Source: Streptomyces sp. NBC_01306
Lineage (GTDB): Bacteria; Actinomycetota; Actinomycetes; Streptomycetales; Streptomycetaceae
Reading direction: 5' to 3'
Assembly: GCF_026340465.1 (NCBI RefSeq)
Contig: NZ_JAPEPC010000002.1
Span: 310,001 to 374,000 of the forward strand
Length of the DNA stretch: 64,000 nucleotides
Below, one piece after another: positions 41,850 to 54,030 of this stretch (position 1 is its first letter; the number at the start of each line of letters is the position of its first letter). The notes below the pieces were generated by a model. That model did no database searches. It worked only from the letters and a program-made list of their open reading frames with translations, and was not told the origin of the DNA. Position numbers and translations under genes: made by a program.

Positions 41850-42940
41850 GGTGCTTCCTCCGGTGCTTGAGGGCGGCGGGCGCTGTCCGTCTGCACGGCG
41901 GCTGCCAGCGCGAGGGCCGCGATGTCCGATCCGGTGCAGCCGCGCGAGAGGTCGTGCAGGGGTGCGGCAAGACCCTGGAGCAGGGGGCCGACCGCCGCGG
42001 CGTCACCGGCCCACTGGGCGATCTTGTAGCCGATGTTGCCGGCGGCGAGGCCGGGGAAGACAAACGTGTTCGCCCGGCCCGCGATGTCCGACTCGGGCGC
42101 CTTGGACCGGCCGATCGCCGGGACGGCCGCCGCGTCGTACTGCAGCTCGCCGTCGACGGCGAGACCGGGCTCGGTGGCACGGACCAGGCTCAGCGCCTCG
42201 CGCACCCGGTCCACCTGCGGGTGGGACGCACTGCCCTTGGTACTGAAGGACAGCAGCGCCACCCGGGACGGCTCGCCGGTGAGGGCCCGGTAGGTGGCAG
42301 CGGTGGCGAGGGCGATGTCGGCGAGTTCTCTGCTGGTCGGGTCGACCACCACGGCGCAGTCGCCGTAGCCGAGGAGGCGGCCGTCGGGCATCACCATGAG
42401 GAAGCTGCTGGAGAGGGTACGGATGCCGGGGGCGAGGCCGACGACGTACAGCCCCGCCCGCAGGACGTCGGCGGTGGGGCGGTTGCTGCCGGCCACACAG
42501 GCATCGATCTCGCCCAGACGCAGCGCCGTCGCGGTGAGGTAGAGAGGGTCCGCGGCCAGGGCGCGCCGCCCGTCGGGGGCCAGGCCGCGCCGGGCGGCCA
42601 GCGCGTCCGCGAGGGTTCCGGCGCAGCGGTCGTCGGCGGCGAGCGCCGCCGGGTCGAGTATGCCGAGCCGGTCGGGGTCGTCGGGCAGTTTCAGACCGAG
42701 CTCGGCCGCGCCCGCGTGGATACGCGCCGGATCGCCGACCAGGACCGGGGTGACGGCGTGCTGTTCGGCGAGGTGGACCGCGGCCCAGAGCGCCCGTGGG
42801 TCGGTCCCCTCGGCCAGGGCGACGCGGGGCCGCCGGGCGGCGGGACGCAGTCGCTGGGCCCAGGTGTCGAGCAGATGCTGGACGGCGGCTCCGGCCGGTC
42901 CTGCGGGAGGCCGCGCCGGGGCGAGCGGGTCGATGAGCAT
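41840..42940 (-). CDS. pta: Phosphate acetyltransferase
   Basis: 366 residues, a single PTA_PTB catalytic domain without the N-terminal DRTGG regulatory part of long Pta proteins. Family stretches: RVALAEGTDPRALWAAVHLA, CVAGSNRPTADVLRAGLYVVG, VALLSFSTKGSASHP, NTFVFPGLAAGNIGYKIAQW. It converts acetyl phosphate plus CoA to acetyl-CoA. Xsc upstream makes acetyl phosphate, which explains a dedicated Pta here. ATG 42940 follows AAGGGA. It is co-transcribed with the HAD gene (10-base overlap). Confidence 0.93.
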   Translation of the reverse strand: MLIDPLAPARPPAGPAGAAVQHLLDTWAQRLRPAARRPRVALAEGTDPRALWAAVHLAEQHAVTPVLVGDPARIHAGAAELGLKLPDDPDRLGILDPAALAADDRCAGTLADALAARRGLAPDGRRALAADPLYLTATALRLGEIDACVAGSNRPTADVLRAGLYVVGLAPGIRTLSSSFLMVMPDGRLLGYGDCAVVVDPTSRELADIALATAATYRALTGEPSRVALLSFSTKGSASHPQVDRVREALSLVRATEPGLAVDGELQYDAAAVPAIGRSKAPESDIAGRANTFVFPGLAAGNIGYKIAQWAGDAAAVGPLLQGLAAPLHDLSRGCTGSDIAALALAAAVQTDSARRPQAPEEAPCP

Positions 42941-43240
42941 GGGGCTGTTCCCTTGGCGTGGGCGGTGCGGGAGGAGTGGGGAGAGCGACGTGGAAGAGGG
43001 GGCCGGGGATGAGGAATCGGGCGGGTGAAGCGGGAGGTGCACCGGACATGCGGTCCAGGGCGCCGGGGCCCGGAGGGCCCAGGGCGCGCCGGGGTCCGGA
43101 GGCGCCGTGCGCACGAGGGGCGTGCACGGCGCCTCAGGACCCGTCGGGTGCGGAGGCCCCGGGACCGGGCAGGGCAGCCGGGACCGGGACCCCCGCGGTC
43201 ATGGAGCCGGGAGGCGCGAGTGCCTCCCGGCTCGGGTCGC
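42941..43240 (-). other. Gene-free spacer between xsc and pta
   Basis: 300 bases, extremely GC-rich and with no credible gene. It contains the terminator described at 43204-43233 next to the xsc stop. A promoter for pta would have to lie here, or pta depends on read-through from xsc; I see no clear -10 or -35. Confidence 0.5.
43204..43233 (-). terminator. Hairpin after xsc
   Basis: A perfect 12-base stem (GAGCCGGGAGGC with GCCTCCCGGCTC) and six-base loop lie eight bases downstream of the xsc stop. Confidence 0.8.
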
Positions 43241-45049
43241 TCAGACGTAGTCCTGGTACTTCTCCAGGTAGCGCACCGGCTTGGAGAGCGCGTCGCGGCG
43301 GAACGGGTCGCCCAGCTCACGGGTGCACATGATCTCGATGACCGTGGTCCGGCCCTCGTTCATCTGGGCGTCGACGGCCTTCTGCAGGGCCGGGCCGACG
43401 TCGGAGAGCTTCTCCACGACGATGCCGTCGGCGCCCATGGCCTCGGCGATGGCGGCGAAGCTCTCGTTCTCCAGCTCCCCCGCGACGAAGCGCCGGTTGT
43501 AGAAGTCGACCTGGTTCTTCTTCTCCGCGCCCCACTGACGGTTGTGGAAGACGACGGCGGTGACGGGGATGTCGTGCCGTACCGCGGTCATGATCTCGCC
43601 CATGCTCATGCCCCAGGCGCCGTCTCCCGCGTAGGAGATGGCCGGGCGGTCCATGGCGGCGGCCTTGGCCCCGATGATGGTCGGCAGGGCGTAGCCGCAG
43701 TTGCCGAAGCTCATCGGCGCGAAGAAGGAGCGGGGCTCCTCGAAGCGCAGATAGCTGTTGGCCACGGAGTTGATGTTGCCGATGTCGGTGGAGACCATGA
43801 CGCGCGGCGGCATGGCGCGCTCCAGCTCCCGCAGCACCTCGCGCGGGTGCAGCCAGTCGCCCTCCTCTTCCTCCTGCTCGGCGATCATGTCGAGGCTGAA
43901 CGGGTCCTTCTCGTGGGTCCAGGCGCTGAGCTCTTCCTCCCACGCGTCCTGCTCGGCCTTCATGACGGCGGCGCGCCGCTCGCGGGTGGCGTCGCAGTCC
44001 AGGGTCCGTCCGGTGAGCCGTTCGGTGAGGGCGGCCGCCGCGTCCTTGGCGTCGCCGCAGATGCCGACGGTGATCTTCTTGACCAGGCCGAGCATCTTGT
44101 GGTCGGCGTCGATCTGGATGATCTTCGCGTTCTTCGGCCAGTAGTCCATGCCGTGCTGCGGCAGGGTGCCGAACGGGCCGAGGCGGGACCCCAGCGCGAC
44201 CACGACGTCGGCCTGGGCGATCAGCTTCATCGCGGCCTTGGAGCCCTGGTAGCCCAGCGGTCCGCACCACTGCGGGTGGCTCGCCGGGAACGAGTCGTTG
44301 TGCAGGTAGCTGTTGACGACCGGGGCGCCGAGCCGTTCGGCGAGCGCCTTGCACTGGTCGACCCCGTCGGCCATGACGACACCGCCGCCGGAGATGATGA
44401 CCGGGAACTCGGCGGTGGCCAGCAGTTCGGCCGCCTCGTCCAGGCTCTTCTCGCCGCCCGCGCCGCGGTCGAGCCGGTTCGGCCGCGGGATCTCGGTGTT
44501 GATGTCACCGTAGAAGTAGTCGCGCGGGATGTTCAGCTGCGTCGGGCCGATCTCCGACATGGCCCGGTCGAAGGCGCGGCCGGTGAACTCGGCCATCCGG
44601 TTCGGGTTGTTCACATGGGCCTGGTACTTGGTGAACTCCTGGAACATCGGCAGCTGGTTGGCCTCCTGGAAGCCGCCCAGGCCCATGCCCATGGTGCCGG
44701 TCTCCGGGGTCACGATGACGACGGGGCTGTGGGCCCAGTACGCGGCCGCGATGGCGGTGACGCAGTTGCTGATGCCGGGGCCGTTCTGGCCGATGACGAC
44801 CCCGTGCCGGCCGCTGACCCGGGCGTATCCGTCGGCCATGTGGCCGGCGCCCTGCTCGTGGACGACCGGCACCAGGCGGATACCGGCCGGCGCGAAGATG
44901 TCCATGGCGTCCATGAACGCCGAGCCCATGATGCCGAAGATATCGGTGACGTCATTGGCCACCAGCGTCTCGACGAACGCCTCCGACGGGGTCATCCGCT
45001 GCGGGCCTGCCGCGACAGTACGGCTGGTGTCCGCGGGGTTCTCGCTCAT
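43241..45049 (-). CDS. xsc: Sulfoacetaldehyde acetyltransferase
   Basis: 602 residues, thiamine-diphosphate enzyme of the acetolactate-synthase superfamily. The cofactor-activating Glu65 is in PVVHEQGAGHMADGYAR and the ThDP/Mg motif is GDGAWGMSMGEIMTAVRHD ... FHNRQWG. Stretches typical of Xsc rather than AHAS include FGIMGSAFMDAMDIFAP, QNGPGISNCVTAIAAAYWAH and GTLPQHGMDYWPKNAKII. It cleaves sulfoacetaldehyde with phosphate to acetyl phosphate and sulfite. ATG 45049 follows AAGGAG. It is divergent from an IclR gene with operator-like palindromes between them. Confidence 0.95.
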   Translation of the reverse strand: MSENPADTSRTVAAGPQRMTPSEAFVETLVANDVTDIFGIMGSAFMDAMDIFAPAGIRLVPVVHEQGAGHMADGYARVSGRHGVVIGQNGPGISNCVTAIAAAYWAHSPVVIVTPETGTMGMGLGGFQEANQLPMFQEFTKYQAHVNNPNRMAEFTGRAFDRAMSEIGPTQLNIPRDYFYGDINTEIPRPNRLDRGAGGEKSLDEAAELLATAEFPVIISGGGVVMADGVDQCKALAERLGAPVVNSYLHNDSFPASHPQWCGPLGYQGSKAAMKLIAQADVVVALGSRLGPFGTLPQHGMDYWPKNAKIIQIDADHKMLGLVKKITVGICGDAKDAAAALTERLTGRTLDCDATRERRAAVMKAEQDAWEEELSAWTHEKDPFSLDMIAEQEEEEGDWLHPREVLRELERAMPPRVMVSTDIGNINSVANSYLRFEEPRSFFAPMSFGNCGYALPTIIGAKAAAMDRPAISYAGDGAWGMSMGEIMTAVRHDIPVTAVVFHNRQWGAEKKNQVDFYNRRFVAGELENESFAAIAEAMGADGIVVEKLSDVGPALQKAVDAQMNEGRTTVIEIMCTRELGDPFRRDALSKPVRYLEKYQDYV

Positions 45050-45098
45050 GGTTCCACTCCTTCAGCACACCGGATCATAAAGAATCGGTACGTGGCGT

Positions 45099-45195
45099 TC
45101 CTGAAATCAGGATCTGAGTGGACCATAGGAGCCCTTCCTCGCTCCGTCAACGGTGAGTTCCGAAATTCGATACCTGATACGCTACTTTCCGGAAT
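45099..45195. promoter_or_regulatory. IclR operator candidates between xsc and iclR
   Basis: Three related elements lie in the 167-base divergent gap: the perfect TCCTGAAATCAGGA (45099-45112), TCCGAAATTCGA (45159-45170) with a CGAAATTCG core, and TTCCGGAA (45188-45195). All share a TTCC(T/G)GAA-type half. One set probably serves xsc and the other the iclR promoter. Confidence 0.6.
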
Positions 45196-45216
45196 CTGGA
45201 CCGACCTGGAGCTACC

Positions 45217-46035
45217 GTGGACCTGTCACGCGCATCCGACCCCGCCGCACTCAACGGCGACACGCCGACCATGCGGCTCTTCGCGCTGCTCGAACTGATC
45301 GCGTCCAAGGACCAGTTGGTCTCGCTCCAGGGCCTGGTCGAGGAGACCGGCATGCCCAAACCGACGCTGCACCGGATGCTGCAGCAACTGGAGAGTGCGG
45401 GACTACTCATCCGCCAGAGCGACGGCAGGCACTACGGCACCGGATCGAGGCTGCGGCGGCTCGCCGAGAACCTGCTGCTCAACGCCACCCACCACGGCGC
45501 ACGCCACGCGGTGCTGCGCAGTCTGGTGGACGAGCTGGGCGAGAGCTGCAACATCACCACGCTCTCGGGCAACGAGGTCGTCTATCTCGACCGGGTCGAG
45601 ACCCCCGAGCCGCTGCGCTTCTATCTGACCGCCGGTTCCCGGGTGCCCGCACACTGCTCGGCCAGCGGCAAGATGATCCTCTCCCAGATGCTCCCGGCGC
45701 AGCGGCGCAAGCTGCTCGCCCACGCACCGCTCAAGCGGTGCACCCCCAACACCGTGACCGATCTCGACACTCTGGAGGAGGAGTTCCGGCGCGTGCGCCG
45801 CGACGGATTCTCGCTGGACGACGAGGAGTTCCTGCCCGGCCTGGTGTGCGTGGCCGTCCTCGTGCCGGCCGCGGGCGGCGCCCGTTCCAACATGTGCGTC
45901 GCCGTGCAGGCACCCGCCGTACGGCTCACCGCGGACAAGGCCCTGCAGGTCCTGCCCGCGCTCCAGCGCGCCGCCGCGGCGATCAGCCGTATCGAGGCGG
46001 AGGGAACGCCGGAGGACCCCACCGACTCCCCCTGA
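45217..46035 (+). CDS. IclR-family regulator (probable xsc regulator)
   Basis: 272 residues. The N-terminal winged HTH (about 18-75: TMRLFALLELIASKDQLVSL, EETGMPKPTLHRMLQQLESAGLL) is followed by the IclR effector domain, with SGNEVVYLDRVE, AHCSASGKMILSQM and a Cys-containing LVCVAVLVP. GTG 45217 follows CTGGAG. It is divergent from xsc and is followed after 15 bases by the AAA+ gene, so it likely controls both the sulfonate enzymes and the ATPase/VWA pair. Confidence 0.92.
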   Translation: MDLSRASDPAALNGDTPTMRLFALLELIASKDQLVSLQGLVEETGMPKPTLHRMLQQLESAGLLIRQSDGRHYGTGSRLRRLAENLLLNATHHGARHAVLRSLVDELGESCNITTLSGNEVVYLDRVETPEPLRFYLTAGSRVPAHCSASGKMILSQMLPAQRRKLLAHAPLKRCTPNTVTDLDTLEEEFRRVRRDGFSLDDEEFLPGLVCVAVLVPAAGGARSNMCVAVQAPAVRLTADKALQVLPALQRAAAAISRIEAEGTPEDPTDSP

Positions 46036-46050
46036 CGAAGGGAATTCCCC

Positions 46051-47109
46051 ATGACGACCTGTACCGCGACCGCGGGCCGCACCGACGGCGCGGCGGAGGC
46101 CGGGCCCGCCACCCCGACGCGAGGACCGGACGTCCGGCTGGCCGTGAAGGACGTGTTCGGTATCGAATCGTCCCTCACGGTCCCCGCGTTCGCCGAACCG
46201 TCCGAACACGTCCCCGAGACCGACCCCGCCTACCGGTTCAACCCCGATGTGACCCTGGCGCTGCTGGCCGGCTTCACACACAACCGCCGGGTGCTGGTCC
46301 AGGGGCTGCACGGCACCGGCAAGTCCACCCATGTCGAGCAGGTGGCGGCCCGGCTCAACTGGCCCTGCGTACGCGTCAATCTGGACGGCCACCTCAGCCG
46401 TCTCGACCTCGTCGGCAAGGACACGGTGGTGCTGCGCGAAGGCCGCCAGGTGACCGCCTTCCAGGAAGGGATCATCCCGTGGGCGCTGCGCCGGCCGGTC
46501 GCCCTGATCCTCGACGAGTACGACGCGGGGCGCCCGGACGTCATGTTCATCATCCAGCGCCTGCTGGAACGCGAGGGCAGGTTCACCCTGCTGGACCAGA
46601 ACGAAGTGCTGCGCCCGCACCCGCAGTTCCGGCTGTTCGCCACGGCGAACACGGTGGGTCTGGGCAACCTCAACGGGCTCTACCACGGGGCGCAGCGCCT
46701 CAACCACGCCCAGATCGACCGCTGGAACATCGTGGCGGCCCTCAACTACCTGCCCGCCGACGAGGAAGCGGCCATCGTACGGGCCAGGGTCCCGGCCTTC
46801 GCCGACGAGGCGGGACGTGAACTGGTGACCGCGATGGTGGCGGTCGCCGCACTGACGCGTGCGGGGTTCCGCGCGGGCGATCTGTCGACGCTGATGTCTC
46901 CCCGTACGGTCATCACCTGGGCGGAGAACACCGAGATATTCGGCGACTGCGCCGCCGCCTTCCGGCTGTCCTTCCTCAACCGCTGCGACGAGGACGAACG
47001 CCATGTGGTGGCCGAGTACTTCCAGCGCTGTTTCGGCCGGGAGCCGGAGGAGCCGGGACGGGTCTCCGGTCACGGCCCGCTCGCCGGCGATCCGGTCCGG
47101 GGCGCCTGA
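46051..47109 (+). CDS. CobS-like MoxR-type AAA+ ATPase
   Basis: 352 residues. Walker A is GLHGTGKST (85-93) with Lys91 and Walker B is ALILDEYDAG with Asp155-Glu156. Long stretches resemble proteobacterial CobS, the ATPase subunit of aerobic cobaltochelatase: FNPDVTLALLAGFTHNRRVL, VEQVAARLNWPCVRVNLD, DVMFIIQRLLE, LFATANTVGLGNLNGLYHG and LMSPRTVITWAENTEIFGD. No cobN or other B12 gene is nearby. The VWA partner follows one base later. Given its place behind the iclR regulator of xsc, a chaperone-like role is possible instead of cobalt insertion. Confidence 0.9.
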   Translation: MTTCTATAGRTDGAAEAGPATPTRGPDVRLAVKDVFGIESSLTVPAFAEPSEHVPETDPAYRFNPDVTLALLAGFTHNRRVLVQGLHGTGKSTHVEQVAARLNWPCVRVNLDGHLSRLDLVGKDTVVLREGRQVTAFQEGIIPWALRRPVALILDEYDAGRPDVMFIIQRLLEREGRFTLLDQNEVLRPHPQFRLFATANTVGLGNLNGLYHGAQRLNHAQIDRWNIVAALNYLPADEEAAIVRARVPAFADEAGRELVTAMVAVAALTRAGFRAGDLSTLMSPRTVITWAENTEIFGDCAAAFRLSFLNRCDEDERHVVAEYFQRCFGREPEEPGRVSGHGPLAGDPVRGA

Positions 47110-47110
47110 C

Positions 47111-48829
47111 ATGGGCGGTACCCAGGCAGCGGTCCGCCACCGGCAGCAGGTCCAGGAGCTGTGCGGGGCGGCGGTCCGCGCCCTGTGCGGTGTCCCGGAT
47201 CTGCACTTCCGCGGCGGGCAGCCGCACCGCGGGCGGCAGGCACTCCCGGTGTTCGCACCGCATCTGTATCCCTCCGCGCAGGACGACTTCGGCTCCTTCC
47301 GGGGTGCGGCGGACGGCCTGGCGCTGCGGCTGGCCCACTCCGACCAGGAGCTGCACCGGCGGCTGTGCCCGGACGACCGGACGGCGCGGCTGGTCTTCGA
47401 GATGCTGGAGCAGTTCCGGGCCGAGTCGCTGGCGCCGGCGCACCTGCCCGGCATGGAGCACAACCTCCAGCACCGCCACGAGCAGTGGTCGCTCGCCTTC
47501 CACCAGTCGGGGCTGACCGAGACGGCGACCGGTCTTCTCCTCCACACGGTCGCGCAGGTGTGCCGGGCCAGGATCACCGGGCGCCCGGTGGTCGAGGAGA
47601 CCGAGGGGATCATCGAGGCCACCCGCGGCGCCCTGGCCCCGGTGATCGGCCACGAGCTGGCGGGGCTGCGCCAGGACCGCTTCGACCAGGCCCGGTTCGC
47701 CGTGCACGCGCTGGCGATCGCCCGTGCCGTGGCGGGGATGACCGCTTCCGCCGGGGCGGCCGCCCACCGGGGCCGCGCGGAGCGCGCCGACGACGTACGG
47801 CCCGCTCCCCCGCGCAACGGATTCACCCTGCTGACGGATTTCGACGACGGCCCGGCGGGCAGCGCCGCCGCGCTCCACGGCACGGACACCGGCGAGGGCG
47901 ACGGCTACCGCGTCTTCACCATCACCTACGACCGGCAGCGGCGTGCGGGCACTCTGGTGCGCCCCGCTGCGCTGACCGGCTACCGAGAGCAGCTCGACCG
48001 GCGGATCGCCTCGCAGGGCATCAACCTGTCAGGTATCACACGGGAGTTGACGGCGCGGCTCGCAACGCCCGTGACCCGGGGCTGGGACGGCGCGCAGGAG
48101 GAGGGGTACATCGACGGCCGGATGCTGGCCCGGCTGATCGGATCCCCCACCGAGCGGCGGGTGTTCAGGTCCGAGCGGACCGAACCGGCGACCGACGCGA
48201 GGGTGACGTTCCTGATCGACTGCTCCGGCTCCATGAAGGAGTACGGCGAATCGCTCGCCCTGCTGGTCGATGTGTTCGCCAGGGCACTGGACCGGGCCGG
48301 GGCCGAGTGCGAGATCCTGGGCTTCACCACCGGAGCCTGGAACGGCGGCCGGGCCAGGCGTGACTGGCTGCGCGCCGGACGGCCTCCGCGCCCCGGCCGG
48401 CTCAACGAGCAGTGCCACCTGGTGTTCAAGGACGCCGCAACCCCGTGGCGCACCGCTCGCCGGGATATCGCCGCCCTGCTGAAACCGGATCTCTTCCGCG
48501 AGGGAGTGGACGGCGAAGCAGTGGCCTGGGCGGCCCGCCGCACCGAGGGCACGGTGGCGGAGCGCGGGCCGGGCAGCCGGCGGCTGCTGTTCGTACTGTC
48601 GGACGGCGGCCCCATGGACACCGCGACCCAGCTCGCCAACGACGACCACTTCCTCGACCGCCACCTCAAGGACGTGGTGGCGCGGTACGAACAGTCCGGG
48701 GCGGTCGAGGTCCACGGAGTGGGGCTGGGCCTCGACCTGAGCCCGTACTACCGGAGTTCACGTGTCCTGGACCTCTCGCGGGGCCCGGACAACGGGGTGT
48801 TCCGGGAGATCCTCGGCCTCATCGGCTGA
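47111..48829 (+). CDS. CobT-like VWA-domain partner of the AAA+ ATPase
   Basis: 572 residues. The C-terminal VWA domain has the MIDAS motif DCSGSM (Asp370, Ser372, Ser374) and CobT-type stretches (CEILGFTTGAWNGGRARRDW, RPGRLNEQCHLVFKD, FREGVDGEAVAWAARR, LLFVLSDGGPMD). The N-terminal half is helical. The acidic linker of proteobacterial CobT is reduced. ATG 47111 comes one base after the AAA+ stop. Such AAA+/VWA pairs remodel or metallate a partner enzyme, and no obvious client is encoded alongside other than the sulfonate enzymes. Confidence 0.88.
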   Translation: MGGTQAAVRHRQQVQELCGAAVRALCGVPDLHFRGGQPHRGRQALPVFAPHLYPSAQDDFGSFRGAADGLALRLAHSDQELHRRLCPDDRTARLVFEMLEQFRAESLAPAHLPGMEHNLQHRHEQWSLAFHQSGLTETATGLLLHTVAQVCRARITGRPVVEETEGIIEATRGALAPVIGHELAGLRQDRFDQARFAVHALAIARAVAGMTASAGAAAHRGRAERADDVRPAPPRNGFTLLTDFDDGPAGSAAALHGTDTGEGDGYRVFTITYDRQRRAGTLVRPAALTGYREQLDRRIASQGINLSGITRELTARLATPVTRGWDGAQEEGYIDGRMLARLIGSPTERRVFRSERTEPATDARVTFLIDCSGSMKEYGESLALLVDVFARALDRAGAECEILGFTTGAWNGGRARRDWLRAGRPPRPGRLNEQCHLVFKDAATPWRTARRDIAALLKPDLFREGVDGEAVAWAARRTEGTVAERGPGSRRLLFVLSDGGPMDTATQLANDDHFLDRHLKDVVARYEQSGAVEVHGVGLGLDLSPYYRSSRVLDLSRGPDNGVFREILGLIG

Positions 48830-48957
48830 GCGGCGCGCAGCGGGGACGCGGCTGCCCGGGTCGATCATGATGTGCAGGCGCACTACCAAAGATCCCCGAG
48901 TCCGCGCAGGGGCGCACCGCCACCGAGCGGACTGCGACGTCAGTGAGTGTTGCGATG

Positions 48958-49661
48958 TCAGCTGGCGTCCCCGGTCGCCAGCAGGCTGCCGACGGCGTGT
49001 TCGAGGTCGGCGATACGGTCGGCGAGTCGGCCCGGTTCGGGACTTTCCGCGTCGCGCAGCAGCAGTTCGATCTGGGTGAGTTGTTCGGCGATTTCAGCCA
49101 GCTCCTCCCCCCGCGCGAGGGCCGGGCCTGCACCTGTGGTCCGTCGCTGTTGTTTGTCCTGCATCCTGTCCGCTGGCTCCACAGATCCCCCGGGTTGGGC
49201 GTGTGCCGTGGAATGGCTCTCGGTAACCAGGAGCCGCCTCAACTGCTCGGCCTGTGCGGAGATCTGACGCTTCTGGCGGTGCAGGTCCAGGAAGACGCTG
49301 ACCTTGGTGCGGAGCAGCCATGGGTCGAAGGGCTTGATCAGGAAATCGGCGATGCCGACGGAGTATCCCCGGTACGCGTAGTCCGAGTCGGCTTCGGCCC
49401 CGGTCAGCAGGATGATGGGCACATCCTTGGTCTGGTCCAGCCGCTTGATGTTGGCGGCGGTCTCGAAGCCGTCCATACCCGGCATCAGGACATCGAGCAG
49501 CACGACGGCGAACTCCTGGCGGAGCATCGCCTTCAAGGCCTCCTCCCCCGAGCGTGCGAGGACCAGGGGCTGGCCGAGCGGGCCGAGCACGGCCTGCAGC
49601 GCGACCAGGTTTTCCTCCATGTCGTCGACGATCAGGATGCAGCTGTCATCTGCGGTAGCGC

Positions 49662-49665
<4 letters not shown>
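48958..49665 (-). CDS. Response regulator with C-terminal coiled coil
   Basis: 235 residues. The receiver domain has phospho-acceptor Asp58 (VVLLDVLMPGMDG), acidic pair DD (ILIVDDMEEN) and Lys110 (FLIKPFD). There is no DNA-binding or enzymatic output, only a helical C-terminal region (KRQISAQAEQLRRLL ... LADRIADLEHAVGSLL). The ATG overlaps the kinase stop as ATGA, so it is the co-translated partner of the hybrid kinase, perhaps acting by protein-protein contact on the SpoIIE phosphatase. Confidence 0.9.
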
Positions 49666-53939
<4,274 letters not shown>

Positions 53940-54030
53940 GGCAGCCCATTTCCAGTGGTCTATTTATGCCGGTATGTCACAGTGTAAACGTCAGCAGATC
54001 TTCGTGTCCGGGCATGCCCAGGGGGCGCAG

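Noticed and set aside
43241..45049. xsc annotated as acetolactate synthase (ilvB)
   Set aside because: There is no small subunit or ilvC neighbour, and the N-terminal and GTLPQHGMDYWP segments fit Xsc. The adjacent pta also supports Xsc.
46051..48829. CobS/CobT-like genes taken as part of B12 synthesis linked to the riboswitch
   Set aside because: The riboswitch is 41 kb away in front of metE, which is B12-independent, and no cobN or cob genes lie in the window. I keep only the homology.
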